Part shown: piece by piece, positions 19,640-28,025 of the stretch
How the letters are laid out: every line of letters starts with the position of its first letter
How positions within the stretch are numbered: position 1 is the first letter of the stretch
Origin: Pseudomonas laurylsulfatiphila
GTDB lineage: Bacteria > Pseudomonadota > Gammaproteobacteria > Pseudomonadales > Pseudomonadaceae
DNA length: 64,000 nucleotides
Reading direction: 5' to 3'
NCBI RefSeq assembly: GCF_002934665.1
Contig: NZ_NIRS01000001.1
Span: 62,001 to 126,000, forward strand
Notes under the pieces: model-generated
What the model was told of the DNA's origin: nothing
What the model saw: only the letters and a program-made list of their open reading frames with translations
The model's database searches: none
Position numbers and translations under genes: made by a program

Positions 19640-20602
19640 TTACCGGTCTTTGGATTTTTGGTTTTCCTGGACGGTCACGGTGGCCGTGGTCCCCGCCCTG
19701 AGCTTGTCTTTACCGGCATAGTCGGCATCGATCTCGATCCGCACCGGCACCCGCTGCGCCAGTTTGATCCAGGTGTAACTGGGGTTGATGTTGGCCAACA
19801 AGCGACCGCCCGGAAGGTTTTCCCGATCGGCGATGGCAAAGGCGATGCTCTGCACTTTGCCGCCGAACGTTTCGCCACTCATCAATTCGATTCTGACCCG
19901 GTCGCCCTCGCCGATCCGTGGCAACTTGGTTTCTTCAAAGTAACCGCTGACATAGAACGAATCGCTGTCCACCAGCGCCAGCAACGGACCACCGGCCGAG
20001 GCGTAGTCGCCCTCCCGGGTCAGCAGATTGGTGACAAAGCCGGTCACCGGGGAGACGACATGGGTGCGCTGCAAGTCGAGCTCCGATTGAGTCAGGGCCG
20101 CAATGGCGAGTTGCACGTTGGCCTGGGCCAACACCAGATTGGCCTGATTTCGCAGTAGATCAGCCTGGGCCACCGACACATCAGTGTTGGCTTTTTCCCA
20201 CTCTTCGCCGGAAATCGCCGAACGATCCTTGAGCGTGCGCCGCCGTTGCTCCTCGCTCTGACGCTGCTTGAGCAACGCCTCGCTGGCGGTAATGGACGCC
20301 TGGGCCTGCCCGAGCGAGGCTTTCGACACCTCGACGGCCCGCTTGGCATGCTCCACCGCCAGCGTGTAACGCGCCGGATCGATCTCCAGCAGCGCCTGGC
20401 CCTTGTTCACATGTTGGTTGTCCTGCACGGCCAGGCTGACGATTCGCCCCGAGACATCGGCGGACAAGGTCACCACATCGGCACGCACCCGGGCATCCCG
20501 GGTCCAGGGGGCACGGGTGTAATGCTCCCAGGCGAACCAGCCCAGGATCAAGGCCAGCAGTACCACCGCCAGCGTCGTGAGTCGGGGAAGGATATTCTTC
20601 AA
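19640..20602 (-). CDS. HlyD-family periplasmic adaptor of an AaeA-like efflux system
   Basis: Membrane fusion protein for the adjacent FUSC permease. The 320-residue product has one N-terminal transmembrane anchor (residues about 8-25), a lipoyl half (LSADVSGRIVSLAVQDNQHV), a coiled-coil hairpin rich in Gln/Ala, the second lipoyl half (THVVSPVTGFVTNLL) and a C-terminal barrel. Gene order permease, DUF1656, adaptor on one strand corresponds to E. coli aaeB-aaeX-aaeA, an exporter of aromatic carboxylic acids. The substrate here is unknown. The start is four bases after the DUF1656 stop. Confidence 0.87.
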   Translation of the reverse strand: MKNILPRLTTLAVVLLALILGWFAWEHYTRAPWTRDARVRADVVTLSADVSGRIVSLAVQDNQHVNKGQALLEIDPARYTLAVEHAKRAVEVSKASLGQAQASITASEALLKQRQSEEQRRRTLKDRSAISGEEWEKANTDVSVAQADLLRNQANLVLAQANVQLAIAALTQSELDLQRTHVVSPVTGFVTNLLTREGDYASAGGPLLALVDSDSFYVSGYFEETKLPRIGEGDRVRIELMSGETFGGKVQSIAFAIADRENLPGGRLLANINPSYTWIKLAQRVPVRIEIDADYAGKDKLRAGTTATVTVQENQKSKDR

Positions 20603-20606
20603 GGCA

Positions 20607-20807
20607 TCAGGCTCCCATCACCAGTATCAACGTGGCGCAGACACAGACGTACAACGCGCCTTCGAACAAGGCCTCATGCCAGACGAACTGCAGCACACCG
20701 AGGCGTCGCAGCACCCAGTCCAGCAGCAGGAAAATCGGCAAGCCCAGCAGCAGCGCCTGGGCGATCGGGGGCAGATAGGCGCCACCCACTTCCAGATCAA
20801 TGGGCAA
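20607..20807 (-). CDS. DUF1656 small membrane protein (AaeX-like)
   Basis: A 66-residue protein with two predicted transmembrane segments (PPIAQALLLGLPIFLLLDWVL and ALFEGALYVCVCATLILVM), typical of the DUF1656/AaeX family that sits between FUSC permeases and HlyD adaptors. I choose the TTG at 20807, giving MPIDLEVGG, because AAGGAG lies nine bases before it; the longer frame from TTG 20825 would include the ribosome-binding site itself. It overlaps the end of the permease gene by 11 bases. Function unknown beyond association with the exporter. Confidence 0.82.
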   Translation of the reverse strand: MPIDLEVGGAYLPPIAQALLLGLPIFLLLDWVLRRLGVLQFVWHEALFEGALYVCVCATLILVMGA

Positions 20808-22932
20808 GGACAGGGTCTCCTTCAATGCCGGAGGGTTGAAAGTAGCCGCGATAACGCTCGACGAACGACACCACGATCAACAGCGCCACGCGCATGCGGA
20901 ACACCGACCACAAGCGGTCATGGACATCGGTATGCAGGGCGTCCAGTTCGTCGCCCAGGGCGTGCAGGTTATCGAGCACCCGTGCCACTTCAACCCCGGG
21001 CCGGCCGGCGACCAACCTGCCCGTTTCCCGGACGGTGGAAAACAGGCGACTTTGCAGATCCGCACTCAACAGTGCGTTGTTCTGCCCCTGCTGCCTGAGC
21101 TGATTCATGGCAATCCCCAGCGCCATGCAGGCCAGGCTGACTTGAAAGCGTTCATGGGATTGTGGGTCCTGGGTCGCCGGCAGCAGCCCCAGCATCATGG
21201 TCAGGCGATCCACCATGCGGCTCTCGAAAGCAAACTGCTGTTCATCGGTCGGCGCGGTTTTCAGCAAGGCGTACACCTGCTCGCAGTTCTCTTTATAAAG
21301 CCGCCTCATGCGCAAATCCGGTCTGAACGGAAAGATCAGCGCATAGACGCTCAACGCCAGCACCGTCGCGCAGGTATAGGCCCCGGCAAATTCGAACCAC
21401 TGGCTCGCGGTGTTTTGACCGATCCCCACGTTCAACGGACCGAGCAGTAGAAAAGTCGTGAGCCCCAGACCAATGCCGGTGCCTGTCGTGGCTGGACTGG
21501 CCAGCCCCACCGCAACGGCATAGAGCAAGGGCGCCAACAGCAAGGCAAGCATCTCGAAATTACTGATCATCGGCACGAACATGAACTGCAGGAGCGCCGA
21601 GGCCACCAGTGCCAGCCCGAAGCCCCTTGCGTAGCTTTGCACGGCCAGCAGCGGCCTTGGAAACGTCGACATCAGCGAGCAAAGGATGCCCACCAGCACC
21701 ATCCCGCCTCGCGCACCGTCCCAGCCGGTTTCGATCCAGATCAGGCCGCAAATCAACAGCGCGGAAAAAGCCCGGATGGCATTCATGGTCGCCAGGGTGA
21801 AGTCCAGATGCAGCGGATTTTCCCGTCCGCGGAACACGCTGCTGGCCGGTCGCCCGCTCTGGATGGCATCACTCAATTCCAGGATCTGCTCCAGCTGCTG
21901 CAGCAGGCGAGCCTGCTCCCAGCGCAGCGACCAGGCCAGCGAGCGCAAGGTGGCCGGCAACGGCTCGGTCAATTGTTCGGCTCTGTAGGCCAGCTCATCG
22001 AAGCGTTGTTGCAGCGACGTGAAATGATGGCGCTTGTCACTGGAAAGCGAACGCCCCTCCCGCGCCAGCTCATCGAGAAACGCCAGTTCTTCGGCACGCA
22101 AACGTTGAATTTCTTCGGGTAACTCGCCCTCCCAGCGCTCGGTCAACAGCAGTCGCTGGTGGCGCAGGGCTGTCAGCCGCGCGGTCAACAATACCAATTG
22201 GTTGCCCAATAGTTGCACCAGGCCATTGGCACTGCGCAACCGCGGCGCATCGAAGTACATGTGCCGGCGCACGCCCTCCAGGCCGCTGATCTGGCCCAAC
22301 AGCTGCATTTGCCGCTGCTGGAAATCCGCTTCGCTTTCTTCGGTGCGGATGACGGCGCTGGCATGGGTGGCCAGCAACCGGGTGATCTGGTCGATCCTGG
22401 CGAAGTAGTCACGGGCCACGGTTTCCGGCCTGGCGGTCAGCAGGCTGACCAGACACACGCAGGCCACCGCCAGCAAGGTCTCGGTGACGCGGGTCACCGC
22501 CAGCAGAAACATGCCGTCCTGATCCGGCACCGCCAGCAAGGCCACCACCACGGCGGTGTAGCCGCTGAGGACAAACGCCCCGGAACTGGTATAGCGTAAC
22601 AAGGTGCCACCGGCGGTGCACAACGCCAGCCACAACGCCAGGGTGGTGATGAACGGCAGCGGAGCCTGGGGAAAGATCGCCATGATCAACACCGCCACGG
22701 CCGCGCCCAACGTGGTGCCGATCACCTGGCCAAAACTGCGGGCCAGCACCATGCCGCCCAGTGGCTGGCTGATGATGACCACGGCCATGATCGACCACTT
22801 GGGCTGGTCCAGATCGAACAAAAACGCCAGGTACAGGGTCAATAACCCGGCCGCGATGGTTCGCAAGGCAAACAGCAACACCCCGGGCCCGGGGTTGAGC
22901 ATGGCTTTGAAGTACTGCAACAACGCTTGCAT
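20797..22932 (-). CDS. FUSC-family (AaeB-like) efflux permease
   Basis: Inner-membrane aromatic-acid exporter-type permease. From ATG 22932 it is 711 residues. The frame stays open to 23088, but the extra 52 residues are Ser/Thr/Arg-rich and non-hydrophobic, so I favour the later start, although its ribosome-binding site is weak (GGAGG is 19 bases away). Two transmembrane bundles are visible, residues about 15-170 and 365-510, each followed by a cytoplasmic region; the first contains the FUSC-type KWSIMAVVIISQPLGGMVLARS. It leads the three-gene minus-strand operon. Confidence 0.86.
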   Translation of the reverse strand: MQALLQYFKAMLNPGPGVLLFALRTIAAGLLTLYLAFLFDLDQPKWSIMAVVIISQPLGGMVLARSFGQVIGTTLGAAVAVLIMAIFPQAPLPFITTLALWLALCTAGGTLLRYTSSGAFVLSGYTAVVVALLAVPDQDGMFLLAVTRVTETLLAVACVCLVSLLTARPETVARDYFARIDQITRLLATHASAVIRTEESEADFQQRQMQLLGQISGLEGVRRHMYFDAPRLRSANGLVQLLGNQLVLLTARLTALRHQRLLLTERWEGELPEEIQRLRAEELAFLDELAREGRSLSSDKRHHFTSLQQRFDELAYRAEQLTEPLPATLRSLAWSLRWEQARLLQQLEQILELSDAIQSGRPASSVFRGRENPLHLDFTLATMNAIRAFSALLICGLIWIETGWDGARGGMVLVGILCSLMSTFPRPLLAVQSYARGFGLALVASALLQFMFVPMISNFEMLALLLAPLLYAVAVGLASPATTGTGIGLGLTTFLLLGPLNVGIGQNTASQWFEFAGAYTCATVLALSVYALIFPFRPDLRMRRLYKENCEQVYALLKTAPTDEQQFAFESRMVDRLTMMLGLLPATQDPQSHERFQVSLACMALGIAMNQLRQQGQNNALLSADLQSRLFSTVRETGRLVAGRPGVEVARVLDNLHALGDELDALHTDVHDRLWSVFRMRVALLIVVSFVERYRGYFQPSGIEGDPVLAH

Positions 22933-23147
22933 GGGAACACCCGTCGACACACCTCCAGCAAGCGTAGTCACTGCGGCGGTGCCTCGAGAGGTTTTGCTGG
23001 CGACGCGGCTTGCAGGCCCGTTGATTGCCGGCGGGAGGGCTTTTCCACGGCTTGAATCGTCAGTGAACGTCGTCAAGGTTTGACTCAAGGCCTGGCCTGA
23101 CCGAAGCTGGCGCCTTTGTAAAAGTTCGCCAGCTTCCGGATTCCTGC
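22933..23147. other. Divergent intergenic region (FUSC operon / TPR gene)
   Basis: Contains the possible N-terminal extension of the FUSC permease (to 23088) and the 10-bp inverted repeat at 23103-23136. Promoters for both strands are expected here but no clear hexamer pair was identified. Confidence 0.4.
23103..23136. other. Inverted repeat before the HEAT/TPR gene
   Basis: GAAGCTGGCG (23103-23112) and CGCCAGCTTC (23127-23136) form a perfect 10-bp stem with a 14-base loop, ending 11 bases before the ATG at 23148. No T run follows, so it is not a standard terminator. It could act in the 5' untranslated region or as a protein site; role unknown. Confidence 0.5.
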
Positions 23148-24203
23148 ATGCCCCAGTCCCGCCGCTATCTGTTTATCAGCCTCGTCGCCCTGCTCGTCAT
23201 CGGCCTTGCATGGTTTTCCCTGCGCGATACCACCCCGGTGGTTCCCGAAGCCATCAAGCACGGTTACAGCGAAGCGCTGGCTGCGGCCCGCGGCGGTCAA
23301 CCCGGTGCCGCGCGGGTGCTCTATCAGCAGTTGAAGCGTCCGGACCTGTCCCCCAAGCGCCGTGTCTGGTTGCATGCCGAGCTGCCCAATTATCCAAGCT
23401 CGGTGGCCCTGAAACTGGCGGATGCCGACTTGCAGAACGAGTCGCCCGAAGTGCGCATCGCCGCGATCAGGAGCATCAGCGCCCTGGTACCCAACGGCCA
23501 GCGCAGTCTTTTGCTGGGGCCATTGCTCGATGACAGCGAACAAAACGTGCGGCTGGCGGCAATCAATGCGCTGCTGGGGTTGTCCCCGGATGAACTCGGC
23601 TTGTATTTCGGACCGCTGGAGCAAGCCATCGATGCCTGGGAGCTGGTGCTCAAGAGCGAACCGCAAAGCGCCGAAAACCAATACCAACTGGCCCGGCTGC
23701 ACCTGCACAACGCCGAACTCAAGGAAGCGCAACAGGCGCTGGACAACACCCTGCGCCTGGCGCCGGACAACTTGCCGGCGCTGGTGCTGCAAATCGAAGT
23801 GCTGGACAAACAGGGCCAGAACGACGCCGCCCGGCAGCTATTGGCCAGGCAACTGCAGGCACAGCCCAACTCGGCCTATCTGCAACATGCCCTGGGGCTC
23901 TGGCTACTGCATCACGACCAAAGCGAATTCGCCCTGCTCGGCCTGTCCAAGGCCGTCGAGCTTGAACCCGATAACCGGGATTACCGCTACGACCTGGCGA
24001 CCACGCTGCGCGGTGAGCAGGAGCTCGAAGCGGCGCAGATACAGTTGCAGGAAATCGTTCAGCGCCATCCAAACGATCGCAAGGCACGGGTGCTGCTGAT
24101 CAACTACTGGAAGGAAAGCGGGCAGTTGCAAAACGTGCAGATCCTGACGGCCCAGCTCGAACAGATGAATCCCGATGATCCGTCATTGCAGCAGGGGCTC
24201 TGA
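23148..24203 (+). CDS. Membrane-anchored HEAT/TPR repeat protein
   Basis: 351-residue protein of unknown specific role. An N-terminal signal anchor (YLFISLVALLVIGLAWF, residues about 7-23) is followed by a HEAT-like segment (residues about 85-150: VRIAAIRSISALVP, VRLAAINALLGL). Four to five TPR units follow from about residue 165 to the end (for example AENQYQLARLHLHNAELKEA and AYLQHALGLWLLHHDQSEFA). This is a protein-protein interaction scaffold probably facing the periplasm. It stands alone, divergent from the FUSC operon, and ends in the strong hairpin at 24208. Confidence 0.75.
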   Translation: MPQSRRYLFISLVALLVIGLAWFSLRDTTPVVPEAIKHGYSEALAAARGGQPGAARVLYQQLKRPDLSPKRRVWLHAELPNYPSSVALKLADADLQNESPEVRIAAIRSISALVPNGQRSLLLGPLLDDSEQNVRLAAINALLGLSPDELGLYFGPLEQAIDAWELVLKSEPQSAENQYQLARLHLHNAELKEAQQALDNTLRLAPDNLPALVLQIEVLDKQGQNDAARQLLARQLQAQPNSAYLQHALGLWLLHHDQSEFALLGLSKAVELEPDNRDYRYDLATTLRGEQELEAAQIQLQEIVQRHPNDRKARVLLINYWKESGQLQNVQILTAQLEQMNPDDPSLQQGL

Positions 24204-24207
24204 AAAC

Positions 24208-24285
24208 AAAAGATCGCAGCCTTCGGCAGCTCCTACATGTGAGTACGTCACCCTGTAGGAGCTGCCGAAGGCTGCGATCTTTTTG
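24208..24285. repeat. Long palindromic repeat / putative bidirectional terminator
   Basis: AAAGATCGCAGCCTTCGGCA and onward (29 bases) is mirrored by its exact reverse complement ending ...GCTGCGATCTTT, with a 16-base loop between. The flanking A and T runs make it a plausible terminator for the TPR gene in both directions. A second copy with the same arms lies at 60286-60357, so it is a dispersed element of the genome. Confidence 0.85.
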
Positions 24286-24396
24286 CGTTAAAAAAGGTTG
24301 AACGCTCGTCCCGGCCAAAGGTCAAGTGAAAAGGCAGCCCGTTGCGGCACTTCGAAGTAGCTGCCTCATTGCTCCTGGCCATGAGAGGACTCTTAT

Positions 24397-25899
24397 TTGA
24401 CTCTAAGCAACGAATTGAACCGTACCAAGGCGGCCACCGGTATCGAAGGCCTTGACGATATCCTCGATGGAGGACTGTCCCGCGGTCACGTGTTTTTACT
24501 GGAAGGCGAGCCGGGAACCGGCAAGACCACGGTGGCGCTGCAGTTCCTGTTGGCTGGCGCGCAAGCCGGCGAGCGCTCGTTATACATCACGCTGTCCGAG
24601 ACCGAACGCGAGCTGCGCCAGGGTGCCTTGTCCCATGGTTGGGAGATGGACGACAACGTCCACATCTTCGAGCTGACGCCTCCGGAAAACCTGCTCAATG
24701 CCGACCAGCAGCAGACGCTGCTTTACTCCTCCGACCTTGAACTGGGCGAGGCCACCCGCCAGATTTTCGAAGTGGTCGAACGGGTCAAACCGACCCGCGT
24801 AGTCCTGGACAGCCTTTCCGAAATTCGCCTGCTGGCCCAAAGCTCGCTGCGCTATCGCCGGCAGATCCTGGCCATCAAACATTATTTCGTGCGTTACGAC
24901 GCCACGGTCTTGCTGCTCGACGACCTGACCACCGAGTCCCTGGACAAGACCGTGCACAGCGTCGCCCACGGCGTGATTCGCCTGGAAGAGTTGACGCCCA
25001 ATTACGGTGCCGAGCGACGGCGCGTGCGTGTGGTGAAGTACCGCGGCCAGAAATATCGGGGCGGCTTTCATGACTTCACCATCACCGGCGACGGCGTGCA
25101 TGTATTTCCGCGTCTGGTGGCTGCCGAACATCGCGGCCAATACCTGCGCCAGCAATTGACCAGCGGCATCCGGGAAATGGATGCGCTGCTGGGCGGCGGT
25201 ATCGAAACCGGTTCCAGCACCTTGATTCTCGGTCCGGCCGGGACCGGCAAATCGCTGATCTCCATGGTGTTCGCCGCCGCGGCGGTGGCCCGGGGTGAAA
25301 AAGCCGCGTTGTTCATCTTCGATGAAGAGCTGGGGTTGCTGTTCGAGCGCATGAAGAACATCGGCATCGATTTGCAGGCCCTGCAAGACAGCGGCAATTT
25401 GCTGGTCGAACAGGTGGACGCCGCCGAGCTGTCTCCCGGCGAGTTCTCCTACCGGGTCCGGCGCTGTGTCGACGAAGGCAATATCAAAACCGTGGTGATC
25501 GACAGCATCAATGGCTATCAGGCGGCAATGCCGGAAGAGAACGCCCTGGTGCTGCACATGCACGAGCTGTTGCTGTACCTCAATCGACAAGGCGCCGCGA
25601 CCTTCATGACGGTTGCCCAGCATGGCCTGGTCGGCGATATGCAGACCCCGGTCGACATCACCTACCTGGCCGATACAGTGATCCTGCTGCGTTACTTCGA
25701 AGCCCTGGGCAAGGTACGCCGGGCCATTTCTATCATCAAGAAACGCACCGGCAGTCATGAATCGACCATCCGTGAATACCGCATCAGCGCCCAGGGCATG
25801 ACCATCGGCGAACCGCTGGAAGCCTTCCAGGGCGTACTGCGCGGAGTGCCCACCTATCTCGGGGCGAGCAACCCCTTGCTTGCGGAAGATATCCGGTGA
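24397..25899 (+). CDS. KaiC-like two-domain RecA-fold ATPase
   Basis: Double-KaiC-domain ATPase of 500 residues. TTG 24397 is the start, with AGAGGA seven bases upstream. The N-terminal domain has Walker A GEPGTGKTT (37-45) and the LSETERE acidic site; the C-terminal domain has Walker A GPAGTGKS (279-286) and a DEE site (FIFDEELGLL). At the position of the cyanobacterial KaiC phosphosites Ser431/Thr432, my hand alignment of DITYLADTVILL gives Thr-Tyr, so a conserved phospho-cycle is uncertain. No kaiA or kaiB is nearby. The stop overlaps the start of the hybrid kinase (GTGA), which suggests the two act together, probably in signal transduction rather than a clock. Confidence 0.88.
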   Translation: MTLSNELNRTKAATGIEGLDDILDGGLSRGHVFLLEGEPGTGKTTVALQFLLAGAQAGERSLYITLSETERELRQGALSHGWEMDDNVHIFELTPPENLLNADQQQTLLYSSDLELGEATRQIFEVVERVKPTRVVLDSLSEIRLLAQSSLRYRRQILAIKHYFVRYDATVLLLDDLTTESLDKTVHSVAHGVIRLEELTPNYGAERRRVRVVKYRGQKYRGGFHDFTITGDGVHVFPRLVAAEHRGQYLRQQLTSGIREMDALLGGGIETGSSTLILGPAGTGKSLISMVFAAAAVARGEKAALFIFDEELGLLFERMKNIGIDLQALQDSGNLLVEQVDAAELSPGEFSYRVRRCVDEGNIKTVVIDSINGYQAAMPEENALVLHMHELLLYLNRQGAATFMTVAQHGLVGDMQTPVDITYLADTVILLRYFEALGKVRRAISIIKKRTGSHESTIREYRISAQGMTIGEPLEAFQGVLRGVPTYLGASNPLLAEDIR

Positions 25900-27566
25900 C
25901 TGCGGTGCTGGCGACACCCGAGCGCACCCTCATCCTTGCGCCGCGAGGGCGTGACAGCCAGATTGCCTTGATGATGCTCAACGAAGCCGGGTTTCACGGG
26001 GTGATCAGCCAGGACCTGCCGGGGCTGTGCGCCGAGTTGGAACTCGGTGCCGGCCTGCTGCTGATTTCCAGCGAAGCGCTGCTGGGCAGTGATCTCGAAC
26101 CGCTGATCCGGCTGATTGAACAGCAGCCCGCGTGGTCGGACCTGCCGATCGTGTTAATGACGCACCATGGCGGCCCGCAACAGAATCCGGCATCCCGTTT
26201 CGGCCCGCAATTGGGCAATGTCACCTTCCTCGAACGGCCCTTTCACCCGATCACACTGATCAGTCTGGTCACCACCGCCTTGCGCGGACGGCGACGACAG
26301 TACGAGGCCAGGGATCGGCTGATCGACCTGAGCCAGAGTGAATTGCGCCTGCAAAACACCCTCGAAACCCTCGAGCAGCAGGTGGAAGAGCGCACCGCGC
26401 AACTGCGTCACAACGAAGAGGCGCTGCGCCAGTCGCAGAAAATGGAAGCCGTCGGCCAGCTCACCGGCGGCATCGCCCATGACTTCAACAACATGCTGAC
26501 CGGCATCATCGGCAGCCTGGAATTGTTGCGTCGACGCCTGGCCCGGGGGCGTACCGAAGACCTGGACAGCCTGATCGACCTGGGGGTGACCTCGGCCAAC
26601 CGCGCGGCGGCCTTGACTCACCGCCTGCTGGCGTTTTCCCGCCGCCAGTCGCTGGACTCCAAACCCGTGGAGATGAATGCCCTGGTGATCTCCATGGATG
26701 AACTGCTGCAACGCAGCATCAACGAAAGCATTCGCCTGGACATGCAACTCGATGAGCAGCTCTGGGTAGCCGAAGCCGACCCCAATCAACTGGAAAGCGC
26801 CCTGCTCAACCTGGTGATCAACGCCCGCGACGCCATGCCCAATGGCGGCAGGCTGGTGGTCTCTACCTCAAACCGGCACCTTGACGAGGACTTTGCTCAG
26901 TCCCAGAGCAATCTCGATGCCGGTGATTACGTGGTGCTCAGCGTCACCGACACCGGTTGCGGCATGGCACAAAGCATCGTCAACCGGGCCTTTGACCCGT
27001 TCTTCACCACCAAGCCCATCGGCCAGGGCACCGGGCTGGGTTTGTCCATGATCTATGGCTTCAGCAAGCAGTCAGGCGGTCATGTCGTCATCCACAGCGT
27101 AGTGGGCGAAGGCACCACGGTGAGTCTGTTTCTGCCACGCTTTGGAGGTGACCTGCCTCAGGAGCATCCGGTCAATGTCGAACACCCGCCCTTCGCCAAC
27201 CATGGCGAAACGGTATTGATCGTCGAGGACGATCCGGCGGTGCGGGTGCTGGTCAGCACGGTGTTGAGCGACCTGGGTTATGCCTTCGTCGAAGCCTGTG
27301 ATGGCGATAGCGCGGTGCCGATACTCGATTCGGCCCAGCGCATCGACCTGCTGATCAGCGATGTCGGCCTGCCCGGCATGAATGGCCGGCAACTGGCGGA
27401 AATCGGCCGGCAGTTGCGGCCCGATCTCAGGGTGCTGTTCATCACCGGCTACGCCGAGCACGCCGCAGTGCGCGGCGGGTTCCTCGATCCGGGCATGCAG
27501 ATGATCACCAAGCCGTTCACCTTCGATCTGTTGACGGCGAAGGTGCGGGAGATGATCAGCGCCTGA
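25896..27566 (+). CDS. Hybrid histidine kinase with degenerate N-terminal receiver
   Basis: 556-residue cytoplasmic hybrid sensor kinase, GTG start overlapping the KaiC-like stop by four bases. Domains: an N-terminal receiver-like fold (about 8-130) in which the phospho-acceptor Asp position reads LLLISSEAL, so it appears inactive; a short coiled coil; HisKA with phospho-His in IAHDFNNML (about residue 193); HATPase with N, G1 (DTGCGM) and G2 (GQGTGLGLS) boxes; and a C-terminal receiver with acceptor Asp in [13 protein letters not shown]. No transmembrane segment. The KaiC-like protein is the likely input or output partner. Its 3' end meets the converging receiver gene at 27571. Confidence 0.9.
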   Translation: MTAVLATPERTLILAPRGRDSQIALMMLNEAGFHGVISQDLPGLCAELELGAGLLLISSEALLGSDLEPLIRLIEQQPAWSDLPIVLMTHHGGPQQNPASRFGPQLGNVTFLERPFHPITLISLVTTALRGRRRQYEARDRLIDLSQSELRLQNTLETLEQQVEERTAQLRHNEEALRQSQKMEAVGQLTGGIAHDFNNMLTGIIGSLELLRRRLARGRTEDLDSLIDLGVTSANRAAALTHRLLAFSRRQSLDSKPVEMNALVISMDELLQRSINESIRLDMQLDEQLWVAEADPNQLESALLNLVINARDAMPNGGRLVVSTSNRHLDEDFAQSQSNLDAGDYVVLSVTDTGCGMAQSIVNRAFDPFFTTKPIGQGTGLGLSMIYGFSKQSGGHVVIHSVVGEGTTVSLFLPRFGGDLPQEHPVNVEHPPFANHGETVLIVEDDPAVRVLVSTVLSDLGYAFVEACDGDSAVPILDSAQRIDLLISDVGLPGMNGRQLAEIGRQLRPDLRVLFITGYAEHAAVRGGFLDPGMQMITKPFTFDLLTAKVREMISA

Positions 27567-27570
27567 ATGC

Positions 27571-27948
27571 TTACGAAAGCATGTCCTGCATCAGTTCCTG
27601 CAATTTATCCAGATCGAATGGTTTGTCCAGGATCGGCGCCTTGCGCGTGATCGGGCTGTCGGTCTCACGGATTTCCTGGGCGTAGCCGCTGATGAAGATC
27701 ACCTTGAGTTCCGGTCGCAGCTTCACGGCGGGTTCGGCGATCTGCACGCCGGAGATTCCACCGGGCAGGCGGAAGTCAGTGATCATCATGTCCAGGTGGG
27801 GTTTGCTCGCCAGGATTTCAAACGCCTGTTCGCCGTTTTCGGCCTGCAATACGCGATAACCCTCGCCCGACAGGTAAGCGGACAGCACCATCAGAATCGA
27901 GGGATCGTCCTCGACAACGAGTACTACGTCTTGTGCATCTTCGCTCAT
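27571..27948 (-). CDS. Single-domain response regulator
   Basis: CheY-like receiver of 125 residues with no output domain. ATG 27948 has AAAGG six bases before it; a TTG at 27969 is less likely. The acidic pair lies in VVEDDPS, the acceptor Asp in MMITDFRLPGG, the switch Thr/Ser region in FISGYAQ, and the conserved Lys in ILDKPF. It is tail-to-tail with the hybrid kinase (4-base gap, no terminator seen) and follows the receiver-kinase gene by 77 bases on the same strand, so it probably relays phosphate within this cluster. Confidence 0.88.
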   Translation of the reverse strand: MSEDAQDVVLVVEDDPSILMVLSAYLSGEGYRVLQAENGEQAFEILASKPHLDMMITDFRLPGGISGVQIAEPAVKLRPELKVIFISGYAQEIRETDSPITRKAPILDKPFDLDKLQELMQDMLS

Positions 27949-28025
27949 GGGAAGCCTTTGTTCGGTCAATTGCTGCTGATACGACCGTGGGGTCGATCAG
28001 AGGTTGCGTTTATCTGGCTGTTTTC

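Noticed and set aside
22933..23088. 52-residue N-terminal extension of the FUSC permease
   Set aside because: Polar Ser/Thr/Arg-rich sequence before the family-typical start; kept only as an uncertain alternative.
24397..25899. A functional circadian oscillator
   Set aside because: Only a KaiC-like ATPase is present; no kaiA or kaiB was seen in the window and the phosphosite residues differ.
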